A stretch of DNA of 8,335 nucleotides from a bacterium (GTDB lineage: Bacteria; Bacteroidota; Ignavibacteria; Kapaibacteriales; UBA961). Positions within the stretch are counted from its first letter, which is position 1; each line of letters starts with the position of its first letter. Of this stretch, positions 1-6,555 are shown piece after piece. The stretch is from the NCBI GenBank assembly GCA_022844575.1, contig JALHLL010000002.1, positions 1-8,335 on the forward strand, read 5' to 3'. The translations under genes were made by a program, and so were the position numbers. The notes beneath the pieces were generated by a model. The model saw only the letters and a program-made list of their open reading frames with translations, searched no databases and was not told where the DNA came from.

Positions 1-493
1 AGCGTGGCATACCGTCTTGTATTGACAGAACCATATCTACGCCTTTTTGGATTTCCGAAATGATTGCTTTGTTACAAATAGGTACATTCGTTATCCATTT
101 GTTTTCATCATTACCAAAAAAGTAGTTATTATGTGACCCGTTCGCATCAGCAATTACGGACTGAGCCGTTCCGGCAGCACCAACAACTCTCATGCGAACA
201 TTGTGTCCTTCGACTTTCCATTTATCGTCGCTTTTAGACCCCAAAGTCGAACTTGATTTATCAGTTGCCTTTTCAACAACTCTATAATCAAAGTTGACAC
301 CTGTTTTGGTAACCCATACATTCATGTGTTTAAGATGCCCAAGCCACAGAACGTCCGACCTCCATTGTCCCTTATTCGGAATAAAGCCGTATTGTCTGTT
401 CTCCGTTTTTGCTTGTACAACATATAAGCCAAACGCCACATGTTGAAGCATAATTACACTAAGAATAAGTACACAGAGTCTGAAATGTTTCAT
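1..493 (-). CDS. Secreted surface protein, N-terminal part (DUF7948/SBBP-type N-terminal domain), cut by window edge
   Basis: This is an open frame of 164 codons from an ATG at 493, with no stop before the left edge, so only the N-terminus is present. Residues 1-22 form a signal peptide (MKHFR, then a hydrophobic core ending VAFG). The following region carries FIPNKGQW, MNVWVTKTGVNFDYR, NYFFGNDENKWITNVP and a final GVDMVLSIQDGMPR. From memory, this pattern (F-x-x-NKGQ, then N-Y-F-x-GND-x-x-KW-x-TNVP, then G-x-D) marks the N-terminal domain of large extracellular proteins of FCB bacteria, often followed by SBBP beta-propeller, PKD or fibronectin repeats and a C-terminal sorting domain (Pfam name DUF7948, recalled, not searched). 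A good ribosome-binding site, AAAGGGGG, lies at 498-505 just before the start. Its function is unknown; a secreted or surface structural role is inferred. The gene is divergent from its right-hand neighbour and shares a 205-base control region with it. The remainder of the protein lies outside the window. Confidence 0.8.
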   Translation of the reverse strand, partial: MKHFRLCVLILSVIMLQHVAFGLYVVQAKTENRQYGFIPNKGQWRSDVLWLGHLKHMNVWVTKTGVNFDYRVVEKATDKSSSTLGSKSDDKWKVEGHNVRMRVVGAAGTAQSVIADANGSHNNYFFGNDENKWITNVPICNKAIISEIQKGVDMVLSIQDGMPR

Positions 494-579
494 AAAACCC
501 CCTTTTATTTAAACTTTTAATTGTTCTTTCCCCACGTCATCACGTATTACATATTCACCGGGTGTATGAATAACAGTAC

Positions 580-599
580 GGAGCAGAAATCGTTGCTCC
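580..599. other. Small inverted repeat in the divergent intergenic region
   Basis: GGAGCA at 580-585 is matched by TGCTCC at 594-599 around an 8-base loop. It lies between the two divergent genes, so it is not placed as a terminator for either. It could be a protein-binding dyad or a hairpin in a 5' leader of the minus-strand gene. A 6-bp arm is short enough to arise by chance. Confidence 0.25.
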
Positions 600-607
600 C
601 ACTTGTC

Positions 608-634
608 TTAAACTTGTTTACTAAACAGGTTTGA
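608..634. promoter_or_regulatory. Long dyad, putative operator between divergent genes
   Basis: Arms 608-620 and 622-634 are reverse complements at 11 of 13 positions around a single central C at 621. The core reads TTGTTTA-C-TAAACA. Both mismatches are T opposite G, so as RNA the arms would still pair apart from the innermost bases. The site sits between two divergent genes and directly abuts the -35-like hexamer at 636-641. This is the geometry expected for a dimeric regulator of the fumarylacetoacetate-hydrolase/tyrS unit, the surface-protein gene, or both. No regulator gene is in the window, so the binding protein is unknown. Confidence 0.4.
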
Positions 635-635
635 A

Positions 636-663
636 TTGGTAATTTCGTATCCACAAATATAAC
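636..663 (+). promoter_or_regulatory. Candidate promoter for the FAH-family/tyrS unit
   Basis: TTGGTA (636-641) and TATAAC (658-663) are separated by 16 bases, resembling a sigma70-type -35/-10 pair with 4 of 6 and 5 of 6 matches. The predicted start would leave a leader of roughly 30 bases before the ATG at 699. An overlapping alternative is TAATTTCG at 640-647, close to the TAnnTTTG -7 element of Bacteroidota. The two readings cannot be separated from sequence alone. Confidence 0.35.
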
Positions 664-698
664 AGTGCAGATTCATTCACAAAAAAGAATAAAAATTC

Positions 699-1691
699 AT
701 GAAACTCGTTACGTTCTCTCCTGCCGACAGCGTTAAGCGCATAGGTATTCTAACTAACAATAAAATAATAGATTTAGAAATCGCACACGAACATTACAAA
801 CAGGAACTCTCTCTTACATTACCGTATATACCCAGTGAAATAATTGACTTCCTTCGTCAAGGGAACTCTGCAATGGATGATGCCAAGAAGATAGATACTG
901 CAATCAGTAACAATGTTTCACTTCCAAAACGTGGTATTTATAGTATGGAATCGGTTCATTTATGTTCGCCTGTTCCACGTCCCACCTCGATGCGCGATGG
1001 CTATGCTTTCAAGCAACATGTCGAGGCGGCAAGGCGAAACAGAGGGCTGGAAATGATACCCGAATTTTATGAAATCCCTATTTTTTACTTTACCAATCAT
1101 CAGGCAGTATATGGTCCGGGAATAATACCTGTTGAACCGCTTCATCTCAATCAGTGTGATTTTGAATTGGAAATCGCCATAGTAATAGGTAAGGAAGGAA
1201 TAAATATTTCAGCAACTGAAGCGGATACACATATTGCAGGTTTTACTATAATGAATGATTGGAGCGCACGAGCTTTGCAGATGCAGGAAATGAAATTAAA
1301 CTTAGGTCCCGCTAAAGGTAAGGATTTTGCAACGGCTTTAGGACCTTGGCTTGTAACGCCCGATGAACTTGAAAGCAGAAAAATATCAACACCTAATGGA
1401 AATACTTACGATTTGACAATGCGTACATTTATTGACGGCGAAAAAATATCAGAAGGGAATGTGAAGGATATGACCTGGACTTTTGCCCAAATAATAGAAA
1501 GAGCAAGTTATGGTGTTACACTGTATCCGGGTGATGTTATCGGTTCGGGTACATGCGGGACAGGTTGTTTTCTGGAATTAAACGGAAGCAAGGTATATAA
1601 TCCGCCACGTTGGGTACAAACAGGTGAAAATGTTGTTTGTGAAATAGAAATGCTTGGCTCACTTGCAAATACAATCGAAATACGTCAATAA
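699..1691 (+). CDS. Fumarylacetoacetate hydrolase (FAH) family protein
   Basis: The 330-residue protein has a divergent N-terminal region (about 1-90) and a complete FAH catalytic fold (about 91-328). FAH enzymes cleave carbon-carbon bonds of beta-diketo acids or act on related keto acids, using a divalent metal. The metal and catalytic residues can be placed by motif against animal FAH: D100 and H107 in RDGYAFKQH (the seven-residue Asp-His spacing), E156 and E158 in DFELEIAIVIG, D187 in IMNDWSAR, K208 in GKDF, T285 in GSGT and E293 in CFLEL. All are intact, so an active enzyme is likely. The substrate is uncertain: fumarylacetoacetate at the end of tyrosine degradation is possible, but the family also includes acylpyruvases and oxaloacetate decarboxylases. 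The ATG at 699 has no strong Shine-Dalgarno sequence, only an A-rich stretch. tyrS starts 58 bases after the stop and probably shares the transcript. No other tyrosine-degradation gene is visible. Confidence 0.9.
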   Translation: MKLVTFSPADSVKRIGILTNNKIIDLEIAHEHYKQELSLTLPYIPSEIIDFLRQGNSAMDDAKKIDTAISNNVSLPKRGIYSMESVHLCSPVPRPTSMRDGYAFKQHVEAARRNRGLEMIPEFYEIPIFYFTNHQAVYGPGIIPVEPLHLNQCDFELEIAIVIGKEGINISATEADTHIAGFTIMNDWSARALQMQEMKLNLGPAKGKDFATALGPWLVTPDELESRKISTPNGNTYDLTMRTFIDGEKISEGNVKDMTWTFAQIIERASYGVTLYPGDVIGSGTCGTGCFLELNGSKVYNPPRWVQTGENVVCEIEMLGSLANTIEIRQ

Positions 1692-1749
1692 TCAATACAA
1701 ATCAACGTTAACGCTATTACCAATATTCAAAGGTATCTTAAGTATTATT

Positions 1750-2970
1750 ATGTTCCCATCACTTAATGAGCAAATGGATATTATCCGACTTAATGCGTCG
1801 GAAATTATTCCAGAAGAAGAACTTGCAAAAAAAATAGAACGTTCGATAACAACAAATAAACCTTTAACCATTAAATTAGGTTGTGATCCCAGCCGTCCGG
1901 ATTTACATATTGGACATGCAGTCGTATTAAGAAAAATGCGTGATTTTCAACAGTTAGGGCATAATCTTACTCTTATTGTCGGTGACTTTACCGGTATGAT
2001 TGGCGATCCGACGGGAAAATCAAAAACCCGCCCTCCTCTTACAATCGAAGAAACACAAAAAAACGGGCAAAGCTATTTTGAACAGGCATTAAAAGTACTT
2101 TCGGAAGAACGGCTTACAATGGTTTTTAATTCCGAGTGGTTGAGCAAAATGACATTTCAGGATGTAATCGGTCTATCGGCAAAATTCACCGTTGCACAAA
2201 TGCTGGAACGTGATGATTTTACCAAACGTTATAAATCAGGTGAACCGATTTCAATTCACGAATTTTTATACCCTTTGGCACAAGCAATGGATTCTGTTGC
2301 AATCAAATCCGATGTCGAATTAGGCGGAACAGACCAGAAATTCAATTTATTGGTTGGAAGGGAAATACAACGTGCATACGGAGTAGAGCCGCAATGTATT
2401 TTAACTATGCCTATTTTAGAAGGTACGGACGGCGTGGAAAAAATGAGCAAATCATTGGATAATTATATCGGCTTATCGGATTCTCCTCGTGAAATGTTCG
2501 GACGTGTTATGTCAATCCCCGATACAATGATTGTGCGTTATATGAAATACGGTGCATGGTACAGTGAACAAATTCTTGCTGAAAAAGAAAATGGCTTAAG
2601 AAACGGAAGCGTACATCCGCGTAATGCCAAAGTAGAAACAGCAATGAAAATCGTGGAAATTTATCACGGTTCAGAGGCAGCTCAATCAGCTTTTGAAGAA
2701 TTTGAACGTATTTTCGTTAAAAAAGATATTCCTGATGAAATTGAGCAAATGAGTATGGATTTGGCTTCACCCGCACATGTTATTGATATTATCACAATGG
2801 CGGGAATTGTCACTTCCAAAAGCGAAGCAAAAAGACTCATTCAACAGGGAGGTCTTTCCGTTGATAATGAGCGTATTTCCGATATTAATGAAATGATTGA
2901 TATTTCTACACGACGACTATTCAAAGCCGGAAAAAGAAAATTTTTATATATCACTGCAAATAATATATAA
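1750..2970 (+). CDS. tyrS: Tyrosyl-tRNA synthetase (TyrRS, subclass II)
   Basis: This enzyme charges tRNA-Tyr with tyrosine in the cytoplasm. The 406-residue protein shows a class I Rossmann domain with HIGH at residues 53-56 (in PDLHIGH), the tyrosine-site block FLYPLAQAMDS (172-182) followed by DVELGGTDQKFNLL (188-201), KMSKS at 231-235, and a C-terminal S4-type RNA-binding domain at about 341-400. GDFTGMIGDPTGKSKTRPPL (78-97) is characteristic of the TyrRS form common in FCB bacteria. The frame stays open upstream to a TTG at 1654, but those 32 extra codons overlap the preceding gene and are not family-like. The ATG at 1750 gives the expected N-terminus, with EIIPEEEL at 18-25. A weak AAAGG at 1729-1733 lies rather far upstream. 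The gene is intact and probably cotranscribed with the FAH-family gene. The 58-base gap is too short for a T-box or similar leader. Confidence 0.97.
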   Translation: MFPSLNEQMDIIRLNASEIIPEEELAKKIERSITTNKPLTIKLGCDPSRPDLHIGHAVVLRKMRDFQQLGHNLTLIVGDFTGMIGDPTGKSKTRPPLTIEETQKNGQSYFEQALKVLSEERLTMVFNSEWLSKMTFQDVIGLSAKFTVAQMLERDDFTKRYKSGEPISIHEFLYPLAQAMDSVAIKSDVELGGTDQKFNLLVGREIQRAYGVEPQCILTMPILEGTDGVEKMSKSLDNYIGLSDSPREMFGRVMSIPDTMIVRYMKYGAWYSEQILAEKENGLRNGSVHPRNAKVETAMKIVEIYHGSEAAQSAFEEFERIFVKKDIPDEIEQMSMDLASPAHVIDIITMAGIVTSKSEAKRLIQQGGLSVDNERISDINEMIDISTRRLFKAGKRKFLYITANNI

Positions 2971-3003
2971 AAGCAATTGTATCATAATGGCTTTAATCTC
3001 AAT

Positions 3004-3020
3004 CGCCATAATATTTGGCG
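3004..3020 (+). terminator. Minor stem-loop after tyrS
   Basis: CGCCA (3004-3008) pairs with TGGCG (3016-3020) over a 7-base AT loop and is followed by AACTTTT. It resembles a weak intrinsic terminator 34 bases after the tyrS stop. The larger hairpin just downstream is the better candidate, and the two may act in tandem. Confidence 0.35.
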
Positions 3021-3026
3021 AACTTT

Positions 3027-3064
3027 TACAAACGGAACACTATACTCATAGTGTTCCGTTTGTA
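3027..3064 (+). terminator. 17-bp perfect stem-loop, likely terminator of the FAH/tyrS unit
   Basis: Bases 3027-3043 pair without mismatch with 3048-3064 around the four-base loop ACTC. The stem centre is GGAACACTAT. Its place, 57 bases after the tyrS stop and before the next gene, fits a transcript end. The following bases (GTTTAAATT) are T-rich but not a clean U-tract, so it may terminate weakly or instead protect the RNA 3' end. Confidence 0.6.
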
Positions 3065-3107
3065 GTTTAAATTCGGATTCCCTCCACAAAAGGAATAAAA
3101 AGTACTC

Positions 3108-3115
3108 TATATTCG
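3108..3115 (+). promoter_or_regulatory. TATATTCG, candidate -7/-10 element for the transporter gene
   Basis: TATATTCG is one base from the Bacteroidota TAnnTTTG -7 consensus, and its first six bases also resemble TATAAT. It lies 63 bases upstream of the chosen ATG at 3171. No convincing upstream -33 or -35 element is visible. The same TAnnTTCG form occurs before two other genes in this window. Confidence 0.25.
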
Positions 3116-3132
3116 TTTATAGTCTATTGTAT

Positions 3133-3149
3133 TGTGAGCAATACTCACA
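3133..3149. promoter_or_regulatory. TGTGAG-N5-CTCACA dyad before the transporter gene
   Basis: TGTGAG (3133-3138) is an exact inverted match to CTCACA (3144-3149) around CAATA. It lies 22 bases before the ATG at 3171, inside the likely leader or promoter, where a repressor could block transcription or a small hairpin could form. It recalls a Crp-type half-site pair, but the TGTGA/TCACA spacing is 7 rather than 6 bases. The binding factor is unknown. Confidence 0.3.
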
Positions 3150-3170
3150 TTGTTTACTCTAACCTTAATA

Positions 3171-4478
3171 ATGCTTTCACAAGAAAAAAATCTCACCTAT
3201 AAACAGATATTCCATTTTTGGGCTCCACTATCGGCAACATGGTTAATGATGGCTTTAGAGGGACCAATCCTTACAAGTTTTATCGCTCGGCTTGCCGATT
3301 CTACTTTAAATCTGGCCGCTTACGGTATTGCTCATCCTTTGGCAATGTTGGTGGAATCACCGATTATTATGATGTTAAGTGCATCGATAGCGTTAGTAAA
3401 AGATGCGGATTCTTTACGTAAACTCGGCAGGTTTTCAACCGTGCTCAACGGTGCGGTTACGCTTGTTATGCTTATCGCCATTATTCCGCCGATATTTGAT
3501 TTTATAGCCGATTCTCTTCTGAACATACCGCCGGAGATTGCCTGGAGAGTGCATATAGCTTTTATAATACTTATACCCTGGCCTGCAGCCATCGGCTTCC
3601 GAAGATTTTATCAAGGAATCCTGATAAGTAATGGATTGACCAAAAGGGTTGCTCTTGGCACAGTGGCTCGTTTACTTTCTATGCTTGCAACTGCGTATAT
3701 TTTAGCTTTTTTAAATGTCGAAGGTGTTATTGTAGGAGCAGCCGGACTTTCGGCAGGTGTTGTTATTGAGGCATTATGGACAAGATATGTGGCTCGTAAA
3801 GCCATCAGAAATGTCAGAAATAAAGTTTCGGACTATGGTAAAAACCTTACAAGACAAAGAGTAGTTTCATTTTACTACCCATTAGCGTTAACATCGGTTA
3901 TAAGCATGGGTGTTTCGCCTATGCTTACATTTTTTATAGGTCATAGTGTAATGCCCATCGAGTCATGGGCGGTTTTTCCGATTGTTGATTCTTTTGTTTT
4001 TCTTTTCAGAAGTTTCGGTTTCGCCTATCAGGAAGTAGGAATTGCTTTGCTTGGTGAGAAGAATAAAAATCATCGTCCGCTAAATAAGTTCGGTAATGCA
4101 ATGGCATTAATCACAACATCAGTACTCGGAATTATTGCATTCTCTCCTTTGGGTAGTGAGTTATTGATTTCATGGTATGGTTTAAAGCCGAATCTTGCGG
4201 ATTTTGCCATAGTTCCGATGAGGATCTTGGTATTGTTACCCGCTTTTTCCGTGTACTCATCCATGTTACGCTCCGTTATTATTAATGAGCACAAGAACAC
4301 TTTAGTAACGGCATCCACTATTATAGAAGTCGGGCTTATTTTCGGCATTATGGTGTGTTTGCTTTGGTTTGTGCATCCGGTAGGAGCAGTAGGCGCAGCA
4401 CTTTCCTTAATGATAGCTCGCTTCTGTGCTAATTTATATCTTGTGAAACATTATAATAGGATTTTATCCACTTCATAG
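3171..4478 (+). CDS. Polytopic membrane transporter, MATE/MOP-like with ANKH-type motifs
   Basis: The 435-residue protein is strongly hydrophobic with about 11-12 membrane segments spread over 15-430, arranged as two similar halves (starts at about 13 and 230), as in MATE-type exporters. ALEGPILTSFIARLADS (28-44) with LAAYGIAHPLAMLVESP (48-64) and FRRFYQGILISNGLTKRV (143-160) match, from memory, a branch of the MOP superfamily related to progressive-ankylosis (ANKH) proteins and often labelled MATE efflux transporter. The second half repeats the theme in FYYPLALTSV (234-243) and ESWAVFPIVDSFVFLFRSFG (264-283). The substrate cannot be told; export of a small organic anion or drug is possible. 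The frame is open from a TTG at 3150, but the ATG at 3171 gives a usual cytoplasmic N-terminus (MLSQEKNLTYKQIFHFW). There is no clear ribosome-binding site. The gene stands alone on its strand and converges on the LptG-like gene, with 7 bases between the stops. Confidence 0.75.
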   Translation: MLSQEKNLTYKQIFHFWAPLSATWLMMALEGPILTSFIARLADSTLNLAAYGIAHPLAMLVESPIIMMLSASIALVKDADSLRKLGRFSTVLNGAVTLVMLIAIIPPIFDFIADSLLNIPPEIAWRVHIAFIILIPWPAAIGFRRFYQGILISNGLTKRVALGTVARLLSMLATAYILAFLNVEGVIVGAAGLSAGVVIEALWTRYVARKAIRNVRNKVSDYGKNLTRQRVVSFYYPLALTSVISMGVSPMLTFFIGHSVMPIESWAVFPIVDSFVFLFRSFGFAYQEVGIALLGEKNKNHRPLNKFGNAMALITTSVLGIIAFSPLGSELLISWYGLKPNLADFAIVPMRILVLLPAFSVYSSMLRSVIINEHKNTLVTASTIIEVGLIFGIMVCLLWFVHPVGAVGAALSLMIARFCANLYLVKHYNRILSTS

Positions 4479-4485
4479 AAACAAA

Positions 4486-5568
4486 TCAAGTGCGAGTTCT
4501 CCACACGGTTACGATAGCAATAACAAAGAAAATAATGTTTGGTAACCAGCCGACAAGAGCGGCATCTATATCGTAAGAGTATCCGATTGCTTGTCCGATT
4601 TTCAGAAAAACCAAATAGACAAAAGATACTACCATTGCGGCGGCTATTTGTATCGCCAGCCCATTTCTACGTCGAACGGATGCAAAAGCAACACCAAAAA
4701 ATACCACAATAACATTGGCAAATGGGAATGCATATTGTCCGTAATAATCAATCAATTGTCTGCGTACATCCTTACCGCCCAGAGAAACTACAGCAATGTA
4801 ATCTCGTAATTCATCAAGATTCATTTCATCAGGCGATCGTTGTAATTGTATGATCTGATCATGTGTTATATGCAGGGGTTGAATTAATTCCTTGTGATAC
4901 TTCACTTGTATCTTATCGAAACCGAATGTCCGCTCCATCACATCGGTGCATTTCCATACTTTTTTTAAACTATCCCATCGCATATAATTAGCGTCAATTC
5001 TTTTTGTCATGCGGGGATGTATTTCGTCCGAGTATTCCTCAATGGTCACTTGATTGGCGTTTTTTTGTGAACCGTCATAAAATTGCATGATAATAGTACG
5101 CAAAGGCGAATCACGCAAATACAGATTATAAAGTGAAACGGACGTGCCGCTTGCGCCAAGATATTTACGCTCTATCTCCAATTTCCTTTCATTCGATTTC
5201 GGAATCACCCAACCATTAAAGTATAACTGCCCCATACTTATTATTATACTGAAAATGGCAATAGGTACCATTAATCGCATCAGACTTACGCCACCTGAAC
5301 GCATGGCAATAATCTCACTCAAATTGGATAATTTACCGATACTGAATAGTGCAGCAACCAACATGGCAATCGGTACTAATAATTTCAACATCCATGGTAT
5401 ATAATTAAGATAGAACTCGAATATTACACCTGTCGTCGCCTTTTTATCAATAAAATCATCCAGATGCTCCACCATGTCCACAACTATAAAAACAAGGATT
5501 AGAGCTAAGAGAGCAAAAACAAGTGTGGAGATGAATTGCTTTAATATGTATATGTCTAACAGTTTCAT
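4486..5568 (-). CDS. lptG: LptF/LptG-family lipopolysaccharide export permease (YjgP/YjgQ), LptG-like
   Basis: The 360-residue protein has the usual family length and layout: three N-terminal membrane segments (about 9-31, 58-80, 98-117), a periplasmic beta-jellyroll region (about 122-270), and three C-terminal segments (about 276-298, 303-325, 338-356). The cytoplasmic coupling helix between segments 2 and 3 reads SNLSEIIAMRSGGVSLMRL (81-99), with the conserved Glu-x-x-x-x-Arg-x-Gly-Gly pattern. FPFANVIVVFFGVAF (281-295) matches the conserved start of the second half. LptF and LptG pair in the inner membrane with the LptB ATPase to lift LPS onto the periplasmic bridge. The LDIYILKQF start is closer to LptG than LptF, but the assignment to one paralogue is tentative. 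It is the last gene of the minus-strand cluster, 43 bases after the putative outer-membrane barrel. TACATTCG at 5601-5608 could supply an internal promoter. No partner permease is visible here. Confidence 0.9.
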   Translation of the reverse strand: MKLLDIYILKQFISTLVFALLALILVFIVVDMVEHLDDFIDKKATTGVIFEFYLNYIPWMLKLLVPIAMLVAALFSIGKLSNLSEIIAMRSGGVSLMRLMVPIAIFSIIISMGQLYFNGWVIPKSNERKLEIERKYLGASGTSVSLYNLYLRDSPLRTIIMQFYDGSQKNANQVTIEEYSDEIHPRMTKRIDANYMRWDSLKKVWKCTDVMERTFGFDKIQVKYHKELIQPLHITHDQIIQLQRSPDEMNLDELRDYIAVVSLGGKDVRRQLIDYYGQYAFPFANVIVVFFGVAFASVRRRNGLAIQIAAAMVVSFVYLVFLKIGQAIGYSYDIDAALVGWLPNIIFFVIAIVTVWRTRT

Positions 5569-5600
5569 ATTTTGTGCTTGTACGTAAGAAGCGCAAGATA

Positions 5601-5608
5601 CGAATGTA
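5601..5608 (-). promoter_or_regulatory. TACATTCG, candidate internal promoter element for the LptG-like gene
   Basis: On the minus strand this reads TACATTCG followed by TATCTT, in the 43-base gap (5569-5611) before the LptG-like gene. It resembles the Bacteroidota -7 element TAnnTTTG and the TAnnTTCG forms before two other genes. The first base is 40 bases from the start codon. An internal promoter would let the LptG-like gene be expressed without the upstream genes. Confidence 0.25.
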
Positions 5609-5611
5609 GAA

Positions 5612-6538
5612 TTAAAACATAAAGGTTAAGCCAACCCTAAACTGCTCTACTCCTAATGCTTTTTCCGATTCAAAAGGCCAGTTCATTCCTTTCTTACGCA
5701 ATTCATACATACCGTAAGATATGGCATTACGCAATACGAAATGTACGATGGGAGCGGCAAAAGTGGCTCTTTTTTTAATCAACGACACAAAGCCGTTTGC
5801 GAGTCCGTCAGCACTTTGATACACAATTTCGGATACGACCCATTGCCAAAACACGTGACGCGGAAAAATATTATTGAATGAATAAGATGCCGTAAGGGCT
5901 ATATTTTCAGTGCATTGTAACATTACCCCACCTTCATTGCCATGACCGAATCGTAATCCTTGTGTAAAACGATGTAATGGCTCAGGCGGTGAAACTGAGG
6001 AAAAATCATATCCGCCCCAAAATAATGAGCTATTCTGATAATAAGGCATAATAGCAAAACCGCTACCCAAATCATACCCTAACGCATCTCTGTCGGCAAA
6101 TTCAAATTGCCAAGTATTACCTTCTATTTTACCGGATTCTTTTTCACCGCCTATATCAACCGAATTGTATGTGAAGCACATCAGTCCTTCAAAATCGTAC
6201 ATAGGCAGTTTATGTCTTCTACTACCCGTTACCGTATCATTAAAGTACCCTATTTTCATGTGAAGTGAACCGATACGTGCAAAAGAATTGTCCATAATAT
6301 TATCGTGTTTTGTCATCATTTGTCCATAGCTAAACTCCAGAACACCCCTCTCATTTGAATCCAGACTAAAAGAAAAATCTTTTACTCTGTTAAATCCTAA
6401 ATCTTTATCAAACTTAAACCAAAAATCTTCGTCAACATCCGTGCTATCTCGGCTTACGGAGACAGAATCGGTATTTGCAACTATTGACAGGGGTAGTAAT
6501 GTGAATGTAACGGCAAGAAGTATAATATTTTTTATCAT
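5612..6538 (-). CDS. Putative outer-membrane beta-barrel protein of unknown function
   Basis: I do not recognise this 308-residue protein. Residues 1-21 are a Sec signal peptide (MIKN, hydrophobic core, SIVA then NTD). An acidic Ser/Asp-rich linker (about 22-47) follows. The rest is rich in aromatic residues with alternating polar and hydrophobic strands, such as GVLEFSYGQM, SLHMKIGYFN, NTWQFEFADR and NIALTASYSF. The last strand, QFRVGLTFMF, ends in phenylalanine with alternating hydrophobic residues, the classical BamA-recognised signature of outer-membrane barrels. A segment at about 228-282 (FWQWVVSEIVYQSADGLANG to YELRKK) looks more helical and could fold inside or beneath the barrel. A weak AGG lies 9 bases before the ATG. 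It sits 17 bases after the beta-repeat protein gene and 43 before the LptG-like gene, suggesting cotranscription and an envelope role. Alternatives are a periplasmic beta-sandwich or a small porin-like protein. Confidence 0.7.
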   Translation of the reverse strand: MIKNIILLAVTFTLLPLSIVANTDSVSVSRDSTDVDEDFWFKFDKDLGFNRVKDFSFSLDSNERGVLEFSYGQMMTKHDNIMDNSFARIGSLHMKIGYFNDTVTGSRRHKLPMYDFEGLMCFTYNSVDIGGEKESGKIEGNTWQFEFADRDALGYDLGSGFAIMPYYQNSSLFWGGYDFSSVSPPEPLHRFTQGLRFGHGNEGGVMLQCTENIALTASYSFNNIFPRHVFWQWVVSEIVYQSADGLANGFVSLIKKRATFAAPIVHFVLRNAISYGMYELRKKGMNWPFESEKALGVEQFRVGLTFMF

Positions 6539-6555
6539 TGTATAAAACCTATAAA

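Noticed and set aside
960..1145. Minus-strand open frame of 61 codons inside the FAH-family gene
   Set aside because: It lies wholly opposite a well-conserved gene and has no recognisable protein character; the same holds for the other short frames opposite or inside genes at 2256-2450, 3218-3421, 3332-3592, 3611-3805, 4070-4348, 4591-4809, 5144-5404, 6671-6868, 6914-7099 and 8112-8297.
1654..1749. TTG-initiated N-terminal extension of tyrS overlapping the FAH-family gene
   Set aside because: The 32 extra residues are not TyrRS-like, the overlap with the previous gene is long, and the ATG at 1750 gives the normal family N-terminus.
1692..1749. T-box or other amino-acid-sensing leader before tyrS
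   Set aside because: The gap is 58 bases, has no long stem-loop or antiterminator, and lies inside a probable operon.
3133..3149. Canonical Crp binding site
   Set aside because: The central spacing between TGTGA and TCACA is 7 instead of 6 bases and no regulator is present, so it is kept only as an unassigned dyad.
3150..3170. TTG start for the transporter gene
   Set aside because: It adds only seven residues, lies next to the dyad at 3133-3149, and has no ribosome-binding site; the ATG at 3171 is simpler.
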